Assembly: GCA_025529335.1 (NCBI GenBank)
Contig: JAMYHX010000118.1
Span: forward strand, 31,186 to 95,185
Source of the DNA: Rhizopus sp. PT2906
Taxonomy: Eukaryota > Mucoromycota > Mucoromycetes > Mucorales > Rhizopodaceae
Length of the DNA: 64,000 nt
Reading direction: 5' to 3'
Part shown: positions 33,230-43,508 of the stretch, piece by piece
How positions within the stretch are numbered: the first letter of the stretch is position 1
Layout: each line of letters begins with the position of its first letter
Translations under genes and position numbers: made by a program
Notes under the pieces: generated by a model
What the model saw: only the letters and a program-made list of their open reading frames with translations
Databases searched by the model: none
What the model was told of the DNA's origin: nothing

Positions 33230-34832
33230 GATATTGGTATTGGTTTTGCCTTGTAATATAAAATTCGCTATTTGACAAATTCTATCCGCGTTTATTCTGG
33301 CATCACCTTAAAAGGAAACATTTGTCAATATCTCCCTTTTTTTAAGTTTGGCACTTGTCACAAAAAGCAGTGATACTGAGTAAAGATAAGGCGTGTAGGA
33401 TGAAGAGTTTATAGGCTTGGCAACATATAAATATGCACTAAATAATGGTGTTTTAGAGTTCATTAGATCATATTGCAGCAAAGCTAATTAAAGATGAAAT
33501 GCATACGCTTTTATATTATTTTGACTTTCTTGATGTGAGTGACAAGTCGAATGTGGGTAAGACGGGGGAAAAAGGGGAAAAAAATGTCTCTGTCCGTTCA
33601 AGTATGTGGGTTATATGGCGTGGCAATGAGCACAAAGAGCTGAATGGCCAATTGATGTTTATGAGTGCAAAAAAAGCATCTATTCAAATGAGACAGGAGA
33701 GAGAGTGAAAAAAAAGATGATATAAAAGCAGTAAAGAGGAGCCATGTGATATATATCTCGGTATTTTCCTTTCAATGGCTACTATATCAATCAAAATCAT
33801 AAGTAAAAAGCTATTGAATGATGCAAGTTGTGCTTTTATTGAACCAACATATCCTCCTTGGTAAGGCGTGTCCTTACATCCTGTAGTACCTTACCCCTTC
33901 TTCAATTGCAGCAAGTCCACGCGCTTTCGTAATGCATCCAAAGTGTCTTAAAATTCCAAAACTAGCAAGGTATTTCTCTCTAAAAAAAATACATTAATAC
34001 CTGCAATAATTCAATAGTATCAAAAGAAATATCAATGATTCTTATCCTATAAATTATTGACACTACTGACAAAACACGCTTTTTTTTTTTTTTTTGAAAG
34101 AGATGTAATATATGGTTGGATATATGTCGTCAAGTGATATCAAAAAACGAAGATAATTGATATTGTTCGCATAGCTGCAAGTGGCGTAATAGAACCTGTG
34201 TCTCTTCATCATTAATGAATACAAAAGTCATTTACATATGAAAAAGCTTTACATTATGGGAGAATCAACTCATTGCGGACTTGATGCCAGCTGTATGTGT
34301 TTATGAAAATCACGAGCACGCATTATGTCAAAAGGGGAGAAATGATAGACTAGTTGTAAAATGATCCTTCACAAGGAGAATAATTAGGAAAGTATTCAAC
34401 TGTACTACTTTCAATTAATAAATGACTTTATATTGTGTGCTGAGGGCTCCACATTTTATAGAATGAAGCCAATGTAACACTTTCTTTACTTTTACGTCAA
34501 ATTCGGGAATAAACACATGTGATGTAATATTTCTTTAAACTCTTTTCTTTTCCTCTCCTCACTTTCCCTCTTTCTTTTTTTTTTTTTCTTACTTTTCAAA
34601 TATAATAAAAACACATATTATAAAAAAAAAGAAAGAAAGAATAAAAATAGGCTCATTTATTGTGTTTATTTAAATCATCCAAAGCTTATCTTTTTCTTCT
34701 TTCTTTTTTTTTTTTTTTTTTTAATTTATTTTCAAAAGGTAAAAAAGAGAGAGAGACTCTTAAAAAGAAAGAAAGCTTATTTGAAAAAAGGTTATATACA
34801 TCAGCGGAGATTATTACTGTTGACAAGTATCA
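33230..34832. other. Intergenic 1.6 kb, no supported gene
   Basis: Contains several A- and T-runs and small featureless ORFs (for example 33499-33708). The last 300 bp before the kinase are very pyrimidine- then purine-rich, which fits a Mucorales-style promoter and leader. Nothing else was recognised. Confidence 0.4.
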
Positions 34833-36978
34833 ATGGATTCAACAATTATTGATATCAAAGTAACTGAATCACCCATTCTTGTAATGGATTCAGTTGATGA
34901 TAAATGGAAGACTGTGCCTGTGAGTATTGAAAGAAAAAGAGAGAGAGGGGTCAATGCTTATGTAATCACTCTAGGAGTTCAATATTACTGTGATTACAGA
35001 TCAATATATACATTACATAGTAAGGTACATTCCTGATCTTCAAAGCTTTGATCAATTGGTAAGCTTTTAAATCCAAAATCATGGCTATATTAAACTTACA
35101 ATTAAAAATAGGTCAAGACACACTACCAAAAAATCAAGATTCCATTTCCAACCTTGACAGAAAATAAAAAGTTGGATGAGAAAAGACGCATCATTCGACA
35201 CTTTTTCCATTTACCTGTAAAGTCAGATGCAGACAAGGTGGAAAAGTACCTTTTAAGGTGTTCAGTCGACCCCATTCTCAAATCCTCTACTCTTTTGCGT
35301 GATTTTCTTTCTCCCCAAAGAGAAGGCGATATCAAGAAATCACTCACATCACCATCATCATCATCTGACCTAATGCCTACTACCATATTAACGACTACAA
35401 ATACAACTACTATGGCTGAAAAATCAGAATCAGCCATTCGAGAAAAAATAGCAGATTATCCTATTAAAGTATGGGAACCTATGCTCAATCCTTCCATCAT
35501 TAGTCAATCATCTCATGAATCCTCATTACATCAACAAGCAGCCAATATACCTACTTTCCCCTTGGATGATTTGGAAATGATAAAGGTATTAGGAAGAGGA
35601 TGCATGGGCAAAGTAAGTAAATCTGTCTATCTTTTGGTCGATAAGAGCTAACAGATTATAATTATAGGTCATGCTTGTGAGATCAAAAAAGACAATGGAA
35701 TTGTACGCATTGAAATCCATTGTTAAACAGCATGTGATCGAGCAACGAGAGATTACACATACAATTGATGAACGAAATATCCTGGTAGCATTATCTGAAA
35801 TCAATCATCCTTACCTTGCAAAACTACATACTGCATTTCAAGATGAGCATCGATTATATCTTTTGACCAATTATTACTCTGGTGGTGATTTAGCCACACA
35901 TATGGCCAGATTGTACACCTTTCCTAAAGAATCAGCCCTCTTTTATGCTGCAGAAATCATAGACGGAATAGGTGAACTTCATCGACTAGGCATACTCTAT
36001 CGAGACCTCAAGCCAGAGAATATCCTTTTCACAGGGGATGGACATATCATTCTGACCGATTTTGGTCTTAGCAAATGGTTAGATAAAGATGACCCTCAGA
36101 CTCACACATTCTGTGGCACTGCTGAATACTTGGCACCTGAAGTCTTGCTTGGCGAGCCTTACTCTTTTGGTATTGATTACTGGAGCTTTGGTACCATCCT
36201 GTATGAAATGCTCGCAGGTGTAACGCCTTTCTGGGCAGACAATCACGCGGATATGTATCGACGCGTGCTCGAGGACCCTTTGGAGTTTCCTTCAGATATA
36301 TTCGATTATGAAACAGCCGAATTTATCTCTGACCTCCTTGACCGTGACCCAAACACGAGACTAGGTGCACAAGGTGTTGATGAGATCAAAGATCACGTTT
36401 ATTTCGCGGATATTTCTTGGGATGACATCAGACAACGAAAACTACAGCCGCCTCTAGCACTCATTTCTCCAGTCAAAGAAGAGGAGCTAGATTTTACCAA
36501 TTTTGATCCTGATTTCTTAGCCATGCCTCCCTCCTTGACTCCTGTTCCCTCAGAGATGGACTTGACAGAGGAAATTCAGGATATTTTTGACGATTATTCG
36601 TTCATAGACAATGAATATGAGCAAGCACATCAAACTGTTGTGGTGCATAGTATACCAGCACGTAAGCGTGGAAGTATCAGCATGCTTTCTGACAGTATTT
36701 GCTTAAATGAAAGCAAAAAGGATGAAGAAGCGAGATACGCTAAAAGACGAAATACAAATACGTTTGAAGATCATCAAATGACCACGCTGGACGTGGACAA
36801 AGAGGTGCCGATCATACCAAAAATAATTGACTCTTCTGCATTCGAATTTTCCAATTTACCAGACCTTAGACTATCCTTTGACTTGAAGCAGCATAATACA
36901 AGTACAGCAACTACAGCTAATAATTCAACAAAAAGTAGAAAAAGCAAAGCTAAAAAATTCTTCTCTCTCCTTCTTTAA
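34833..36978 (+). CDS. PX-domain AGC serine/threonine kinase (SGK3/Ypk-like)
   Basis: An AGC kinase carrying an N-terminal PX domain for phosphoinositide binding, as in animal SGK3. The PX part is partly resolved: VPVSIERKRERGVNAYVITL, then RYIPDLQSFDQL (the RRYsdF region), KIPFPTL, and the helical DEKRRIIRHFFHL. The kinase domain starts LDDLEMIKVLGRGCMGK and has ALKSIVK (VAIK lysine), YRDLKPENIL, TDFGLS, the T-loop HTFCGTAEYLAPE, and DYWSFGTILYEMLAGVTPFW. The C-terminal AGC tail has TPVPS (turn motif) and DDYSFIDN (hydrophobic motif, FxxYSF type). Exon joints around 34950-35115 inside the PX domain could not be fixed. It ends in a basic KSKAKKF tail at 36978. Likely PDK1- and TORC2-regulated by family analogy. 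Confidence 0.87.
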
Positions 36979-37116
36979 TTCTCTTTTTTTTTTTTATTAC
37001 TTTATATGCTTCCATTCCCTTATAAATATAACTTATATACCATTCAAACTTCAACATATATAAATATTTAAGCCATTACATTCATTCTTTAATAGTAATA
37101 ACAATAAACATCTTTT

Positions 37117-37132
37117 AGTTTGATTTGCTCTT

Positions 37133-37163
<31 letters not shown>

Positions 37164-38429
37164 TCACGTTCACGCTTACGTAAAGCTCTCTTGCGAATAT
37201 CCTTTTGAATGTCTAAATAAAATAATGAGATAATGATGTATACGTTCAACATTTCTACTCACTGTAATTTTGAGTGATCCAAAACTTGCGTGAAAACAAG
37301 TTGTTAATGGCCCAGTTGGCAAGACCATGTGTTGCATAAGGCGTGGATGTGAAGGGAGTATTAGCACCACAAGGGACACCTATCTTGGCCAAAGCGCTGA
37401 TAACATAATCCTTACTTGTAGGAATCAACAGAGAAGCTCTCTTGATTTTGGACATGGCAGAGACGACAAAATAAGTGTTTAGGTGTTCAACGGTAATACC
37501 ATCTTTTGCAACTTCCATACCCAAGGCTTGAGACCATGCTAACAAGAAGGCTTTACTGGCAGAGTAAACAGATAACCAAGGTGAAGGTACCAAACCAGCA
37601 AATGAGCCCATGTTCAAGATCAATCCTTTACGGCTATTATATAATCATTAGTCACCAAACAACTCTATTCTCTGTTTTTGTTTACTTTTGTTTCATTTGA
37701 GGAAGTACGATCTTTGTCATCTTCATGAGTCCCTTGATATTGACCTCAATAATGCTATTAATGACATTTTCATCTTCTTCAACAAATGGAGTAGGAATAT
37801 CATGATTGGTACCAACGTTGTTTACTACAAATCACTTAGAACGCGTTTTCCCTCTTTTTTCTTTCTTTCTTTCTTTACCTAAAACGCCTACAGGGATAGA
37901 ATTGATAATCTCGCTTACTTTATTGAAATCCTCGGGATTGCCTTTTCCAAAGTCCATGGCAAAGATCTTTGTCTCAACGCCATACTTGTCGGCTATAATT
38001 GCGTGGTTTGTTAGTTGATAGTGGAGACATACAATATAATTTACCAATTTCTTGAGCAACGCCTTCCAACTTGGAAGTAGTACGAGAAATCAAAAGGACG
38101 TTGAACTTATTCTTGGCTAATTGTAAAGCAAACTCTTTTCCAATACCATCAGTTGCACCAGTAATCACTACATGACAGCATTAGGATTATTGTCTGTATA
38201 ATTATTCAGACACTTACCTGCCCAGTATCCTTGACCGGCACCAAACTTTTTAAGCTACAGGATGTACAGATTAGAGAAGAAACGATTTACACGCGTAATA
38301 GGTCATCTTTACAGAAATACCAGGCACGACAAAAACATCAAAGAGGGTCTTGAATAAAGTAAAGACCTTATAGCCAAGGAAAATAGCACCAACAGCAGCA
38401 AGAGCCGCAACAGAATTACACTCAACCAT
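37117..38429 (-). CDS. Very-long-chain 3-ketoacyl-CoA reductase (Ifa38/HSD17B12-like)
   Basis: A short-chain dehydrogenase of the ER fatty-acid elongation cycle that reduces 3-ketoacyl-CoA with NADPH. It starts at 38429 with an N-terminal membrane segment (VAALAAVGAIFLGYKVF). The cofactor loop is VITGATDGIGKEFALQLAK, with NNVGTNHDIP, LNMGSFAGLVPSPWLS and the catalytic YSASKAF. The C-terminal KAR region has the segment GVPCGANTPFTSTPYATHGL and WAINNLF. Seven or so short introns. The C-terminus after RKRERE is a nine-alanine run coded by a GCA repeat, then EKSKSN. The alanine run replaces the usual lysine-rich ER-retrieval end, which is odd. Convergent with the kinase gene. Confidence 0.92.
37136..37163. 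repeat. CTG/GCA trinucleotide repeat in coding sequence
   Basis: Nine (ctg/tgc) units on the plus strand encode nine consecutive alanines near the C-terminus of the 3-ketoacyl-CoA reductase. Such repeats are length-variable between strains in many fungi. Confidence 0.85.
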
Positions 38430-38722
38430 AGCAAACTAAAAGGGAAGAAAAAGGAATTGTTGCTAATATATGTATAAAAAAAAAAAAAAAAAGTTTAATG
38501 AGCGAGCCAATTTTTAAGAATATGGGGAATTGGGGCCAAGTGCTTATTTGTAAGCTTGTTTAGCTATTGATTTGAAGCCAAAATGTAAACAAAACCAATA
38601 TTACAAGAGCATTAAAGTAATCATTAATACACAATTATTTTTAATAGGATAAAGACGCTCTATTCCCTCCCTCTTGACTTATTGCCTTTACTTTTTTTGG
38701 TTGTTTTTTAAAAATATTGGAT

Positions 38723-39804
38723 TTATTTTTCAGATGATTCTTTGGCAGCACCACTTGCACGCCATTCACCCAAAATAAGTGATACAATTTCATCCATACC
38801 AACACCATTTTTAACTTGGGCAAAAACAGTAGGGCCATTTCCTCTATAAGGCATGATAAGTCATTAGAACCATACAGCTTATCTATTTACCTCATCTTTT
38901 TTGCATCACGAGCCATCACATCAAGGTCTGCACCAACAATATTTGCCAAGTCAGTCTTGTTGATGATAAGTAAATCACTTTGAGTGATACCAGGACCACC
39001 TTTTCTTGGCACCTTATCTCCCCCAGCAACATCAATGACATAGATAATATAATCAGCTATTAAACAGGTTAGTTCCCCCTCCTTCAGATATATGATTTGT
39101 AAAGTAATACCTAATTCACGGCTACACAAAATGATAAATAAGAGTAAATATAGATGCTATTATTATTATTATTAATATTATTTTATTATTACCTATAGTT
39201 TGCAGCTAAATTGTCTCCACCAGATTCAATCAATAAGAGTTGTGTGTTAAATTTCGCATGAAGTGTTTCCAAAGCATTCAAGTTGGCAGATACATCCTCA
39301 CTTGTAATATGTCAGTCTCTTTTTCTTTTGTGTGTGTGTGTATGTTATACATTACCGGATAGCAGCGTGTGGGCATCCTCCTGTTTCGATTGCAGCAATA
39401 CGCTCTTCGGGTAAAGCGGCATTTCTTACTAGAAATTCGGTATCTTCTTTTGTAAAAATATCATTCGTTACTGCAGCGATACTGTATTGATCGCGAAGTC
39501 TTTGACAGAGGGCAAGCATAAGTGCCGTCTTTCCGGAACCAACTGGTCTAGAGATGATATCAGTATATGAATATACATCAGACAATAAATATTACCCTCC
39601 AATACCCACAGTGAACGCTCTTTCAGACCAGTCTCTCTTTTCATATTGAGCCTTGGGGCGCTCTTGATATAACCCGGGTGAATCAAGTATTTCATGTGTG
39701 TGTCCGTGATCGTGAGCGTCGTGTCCACCATGACTGTGAACATGACCATCACCATGGTCGTGTAGTTGACTGCTAGCTTCAAAGCGACAAGTATCAGAAG
39801 ACAT
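38723..39804 (-). CDS. ureG: Urease accessory GTPase UreG
   Basis: A nickel-delivering G3E GTPase for urease maturation. The start at 39804 (MSSDTCRF) is followed by a His-rich metal-binding leader (HDHGDGHVHSHGGHDAHDHG). Then come GIGGPVGSGKTAL (P-loop), the segment AAVTNDIFTKEDTEFLVR, the nickel-binding GGCPHAAIREDVS, LLIESGGDNLAANYS, and the guanine-specificity INKTDLA. It ends FAQVKNGVGMDEIVSLI and ASGAAKESSEK. Seven or so introns, one immediately before the P-loop proline. An upstream in-frame extension to 39900 is a hydrophobic stretch rich in Phe/Leu and is probably 5'UTR. Urease itself and UreD/F are not in the window. Confidence 0.95.
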
Positions 39805-40282
39805 GTTGAGTATAAATAAAACAAGAGAAAAAAAAGTGAGAAAAATATAAAGTTTTTTTTTATATATTTTTGACATTCTCGAGCGTTTCTTGTGCAACAA
39901 AGCTATCAGTTGGCGGAATAAAGTATTCGACTTTCACATACTAATTTATCTAGTTAAGCTATATCTTATTATGTTTGTGTTGATATATGTTAGCAAGCTA
40001 ATCTCTGACTCAAGAGAATTACATTATGTTTACCTGTGATCAATACGTTATAAAGCATGTCACTTTTTTAAAGATAAGACAGGATTGTGTTACATAAATT
40101 ATTCGCATTGAAAGATTAATAACAATCAGCACTTTGGCTGACTTTCCATGTCTTCTTTATTGTTTAAAAGACAACATTTAATACATAAGATGTGCTTGAT
40201 ATTTTTTAGTATAAATAGTCTGCTCTTGACTTCTTTTCTTCTTTGGACCAAAGTAGACCAGCTATTCTTCGGCTAGCCTTAA
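39805..40282. other. Intergenic, upstream of ureG
   Basis: About 480 AT-rich bp with no supported gene. It is the likely ureG promoter and merges into the relic island that runs to about 43.1 kb. Confidence 0.35.
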
Positions 40283-40428
40283 GGTATGTTATATTCTTTA
40301 CTCTTGTAAGAAACTGACATGTAGTATTATGGATCATAATTGAACCAGTACCGGTGTTAGCTAGGGGTTGTTTGGTTCTTACCAAGCTTTGGCCCTATTC
40401 ACTCCTTCAACCCCTTCTGTTCATTTGG
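40283..40428 (+). repeat. Dispersed repeat, partner of 27722-27872 (inverted)
   Basis: About 145 bp matching the reverse complement of 27722-27872 at roughly 85-90% by eye, including 'accggtgttagctaggggttgtttggttcttacc'-like stretches. It overlaps the 3' end of the minus-strand ORF below. Confidence 0.75.
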
Positions 40429-41103
40429 CTTTTCTCTTTTTTCTTTCTTTTCTTGCTGGTGTCATCATTGTTAGATTTTGGATATGCTGCTTTTAGACTA
40501 TTCTTGGCTAATATGATTATTCTTTGCAGACTGATCCATTCATTCCTGGTTGCTAAGAGGATCGAGCAGAGGTCTTTCAAGTTCTTGAATGATGTTACAG
40601 CAGGGGGCATTGAATTGAATGCAACTTTGTTATTTGTGTACAGGATATCAAATACATGCGTAAGTTCATGTTTATACAGCTCTAATCCACAGAACTGTAT
40701 ACAACACAAGCCATAAGCAACGTGCTCTTGAAGCGAGTCAAGGTTATCCTTAGTTTCAATGAGCAACTTAACCGAATCAAAGTCGAACTTTTGAGGTGTT
40801 GGTGATATTCGGCTTGCTTCAACTTGCATCATGTCATATTCTGTATTTTGCTGCCCCTCAGCCTGATCGTGGATTACACGAAGGTCGGCCCGTAAAGTGT
40901 TGGCTAATATCGAGCAAGAACTTTCACTCCTTGTGAAAAATCAATATATTAGTAACCAAATAAAACATTAAAGATTTTGCATACCATTTCAATATTAACG
41001 CCATCTTCTGGACTAGCTTCTCTATAACTGACCCTCAAAACTTCACTTGTACCAGAAGATACACCAGAAGTTAGACTAATACTACAGGCGCTACCTCTAC
41101 TCA
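40407..41103 (-). CDS. Unrecognised protein, possibly mobile-element or lineage-specific family
   Basis: A minus-strand gene model with exon 1 at about 41103-40983 (MSRGSACSISLTSGVSSG, then VSYREASPEDGVNIEM). Exon 2 is open from about 40935 to 40407: SESSCSILANTLRADLRVIH, LLIETKDNLDSLQEHVAYGL, FCGLELYKHELTHVFDILYT, and a Lys-rich end KKRKKKEKSQ followed by NRRG. The splice joint between the exons could not be made perfectly in phase. No known domain was recognised. The 3' end lies in a dispersed repeat and a diverged copy of the N-terminus lies nearby in inverted orientation, so this is probably part of a repeated element rather than a unique gene. Confidence 0.4.
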
Positions 41104-41379
41104 TTACTTATGATATCGCCCAGCAAAACTTTCGAATGTGCAGCGTCAAGATAAACATTGCTTTATAAAGTTATCATCTTGATTTGTTTCTTTTCAAGAA
41201 GAAAGAAATAAAAAAGAAAAGTTATTTATTTTAATTTACGTTGTCAGTTGATCAACAAAGATGCAAGAACACGTGTAATTATGATGACATCGTATTTTGT
41301 ATCAGAGAGGTTGAATTGGACAGCCTTTGATTAGGCAGAGACTTTGGTAATGTGAAGTTGTAAAATGGTGCCTCATGTA

Positions 41380-41640
41380 GTGTCTAGAAGAAGCGCCCGT
41401 AGTATTAGCTTATTTTCTGGTGCATGTAGTGTTCACCAAAAATGGGTATGTAGTCAACCTCTTATTGTCACGAACCCAAGACGCCTTTTGTATCTGATAT
41501 ATAATTCATTCATTCATTTTCTCTATAATGCATATTGATCATATTGTCTACAGTTTGTTCTTCCCCCCCTGATGTAAGCGGAATTTCCACTATCCTGAAT
41601 AATCATACCATGAAAGGTTTAACAATACCAGCATTACAAT
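41380..41640 (+). pseudogene. Diverged inverted copy of the 41103(-) N-terminus
   Basis: The plus strand reads VSRRSARSISLFSGACSVH, closely resembling MSRGSACSISLTSGVSSG encoded on the minus strand at 40990-41103. The start codon is GTG here and no longer ORF continuity to a gene was found. The two copies point away from each other across about 280 bp. Confidence 0.45.
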
Positions 41641-41654
41641 GAAACCTATTCATA

Positions 41655-41975
41655 TTTCTTACTTCAAGTGTTTCAGTATCTTGTGGCGTTTGACCTTTCC
41701 TTTGGACAATGACCAAAATTGCTCAATTGCGTTGAGTTCGAGTGAATAAAGGGTAAGGTAAATAACTTATAATCATCAGTTCTTCTTTAGATCATCTCTT
41801 CTATTCCCTTTGACATACATGTAGGGGCATTATACATTATGAGATAAACTACTTTCACGGCATCATATTTATCCATACTATCCAATATCACCACTGATGA
41901 ATCTTATGTAATGACCAGTTGTAGTACCTTTTGAAACACAAGACGCAACCTTTCATTTCTTACCGCCCTTAAACA
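41655..41975 (-). pseudogene. Relic of DDE_3 (Tc1/IS630-type) transposase, second locus
   Basis: The minus strand reads KGTTTGHYIRFISGD near 41935. After a frameshift comes DSMDKYDAVKVVYLIMYNAP ('MDNAPiH' region with Asp changed), then CMSKGIEEMI. Finally the segment YSLELNAIEQFWSLSKGKVK continues with RHKILKHLK at about 41745-41660. This last segment is the canonical 'YSPELNPIEqfWs.lKgkvKr' box of DDE_3 transposases and carries the catalytic glutamate. Several stops and frame changes show decay. It differs in detail from the relic at 30545-30935, so it came from another element family. Confidence 0.8.
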
Positions 41976-42409
41976 TTTGCAGAACTTCATTTAGCATTCA
42001 ATTAATTGTTTTCCTAAAAGCTTAAATCAAGAACTTTCTTAATTCATTTGACCAGAAATTGGTCAAATTAACTTCAAACATCTGGTCAAGCTAGCCTATT
42101 TTTCTCTGAGCATCTTAACCTTACACACGCGAGCACTTTTTTTTTTTTTTCCAAAGGTTTGGTAAAATGAGAGCGGAAGCACTGTACTGTTTTATTAACA
42201 ATAAGTTTCAGATAGAGGATAAAGTAATGACGTTTATGAAAAAAATGATTGACGCATATTAAAAAAGGTATTTACGCAAAGGTTAAAAATAAAATGCGTG
42301 CAAAAGGAGACAAATAGCAGATGTAAGAGACGAGAGAGATAAGCACCAAGGAAAATATATATATATATATAACTTACCCCGAAGGCATCTAGATGTGTCC
42401 TAGCGATAA

Positions 42410-43087
42410 CTAGGACGGAAAATCGTCTATGCGTCTTCTAGCTCTTAATTGCTCCTGATCGTCTGCTCTTCTTCGACGTCTTGTAGGAGCAACAGCAACC
42501 CGGTGAAATCTATGAGGAACCATGCCATTAGATCGAAGCCCACGAAGGATGTGCAGATAGTTGAGGCAAGCAGAAACGTCCCTGTTCCATAAGCGATATC
42601 TATCTGGTGCTGCCAAGGCCAGTCTACAATATAGATTGTTGCATCTACAAGTAATGTTCAGTCAGTATAACATTATTAAGTATTTAATGTGTTATTACCT
42701 TAATAGGCCTTGGCAAAGGACCGTAGGATATTGCTCACGCTGATACGGTCGTGGATTTGGAACACAGCGAAACGTGTGGAGACTTTCGTTATGGCACGTT
42801 GGACAGCATCTACTGGTCTTGTATTCGTCTATATGATAGACTTGGAACCTATGCTTCTTGAGGAGTCTTCGAAAACCATGGCCACAGATGGGCTCATGGT
42901 ACCTGGTGCGTAAGTCTTGAATGAGTTTTTGATCGGCGCGTTGTTTGTTGAAGTACGCTGAAAGGTGGATCTTGCGAAAGAGGGCGAATCTGTTATCATG
43001 GTTTGTGATGGTATACCCATAGAATTCACCGAGAACGGCAGAGTGTTCAGACCTGGCATGAAGAAAAAGCATATTGCCCCTCATCAA
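42410..43087 (-). pseudogene. Fanzor/TnpB-like nuclease C-terminal half, relic B
   Basis: Two exons (about 43080-42695 and about 42642-42410) join cleanly across a GT-AG intron with a TACTGAC branch-like site. The protein reads EFYGYTITNHDNRFALF, FNKQRADQKLIQDLRTRY and CGHGFRRLLKKHRFQ. Then comes the pre-ribbon motif YHIDEYKTSRCCPTC, a ribbon half GLLRCNNLYC, the RuvC-III motif RLWNRDVSACLNYLHILRGL and a basic tail. The order '(I/V)DE(Y/F)(K/R)TS - CxxC - CxxxxC - WNRD' is diagnostic of TnpB/Fanzor proteins. Upstream of 43087 the frame is closed by a TAG and neither RuvC-I nor an N-terminal domain was found before the ALAD gene, so it is 5' truncated. The open part may still be translatable. 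Confidence 0.65.
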
Positions 43088-43508
43088 TGGTGTAGCCTAT
43101 TGGCTCAGGTTTACCATATTCATCAACTGCATTACCATGTCCGTCTTCATAGAAAATTTAAAAACATATTTTGTAATACTCGGTTTTTATTGTCAATGAG
43201 AAAGAGAGTAAAAAAGAAAACCGACAACACTTTTATGCTTAATATACTCATATTTTGTACGCCATTTAATTTGTCAGCAAGCGAAATCAATCAGTGGTTA
43301 ATGCGATATTAGAATTTACCAAGCGCGATTTTACTCTTGGCAACAGTGTTATTAATTCTTGGAAGCACTATATATTACTTTTAGAGATGATTAGGTACTG
43401 GTTGATGTGTAAAGCTAAAATGGGCGGTGTTTGAAATATATTCTGTCTCTATCCCCTTCCAACAATCATGAAACAGCCTTTTTTTTTCACAATAGCCCTT
43501 CTTTTAAC

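Noticed and set aside
40354..40716. Plus-strand ORF rich in Leu/Phe over the dispersed repeat
   Set aside because: It is the antisense of the better-supported minus-strand ORF at 40407-41103 and its hydrophobic run comes from a T/C-rich tract.
42829..43059. Minus-strand ORF in another frame over Fanzor relic B, starting MPGLNTLPF
   Set aside because: The overlapping frame 42695-43087 carries the zinc-ribbon and WNRD motifs, so this one is a shadow.
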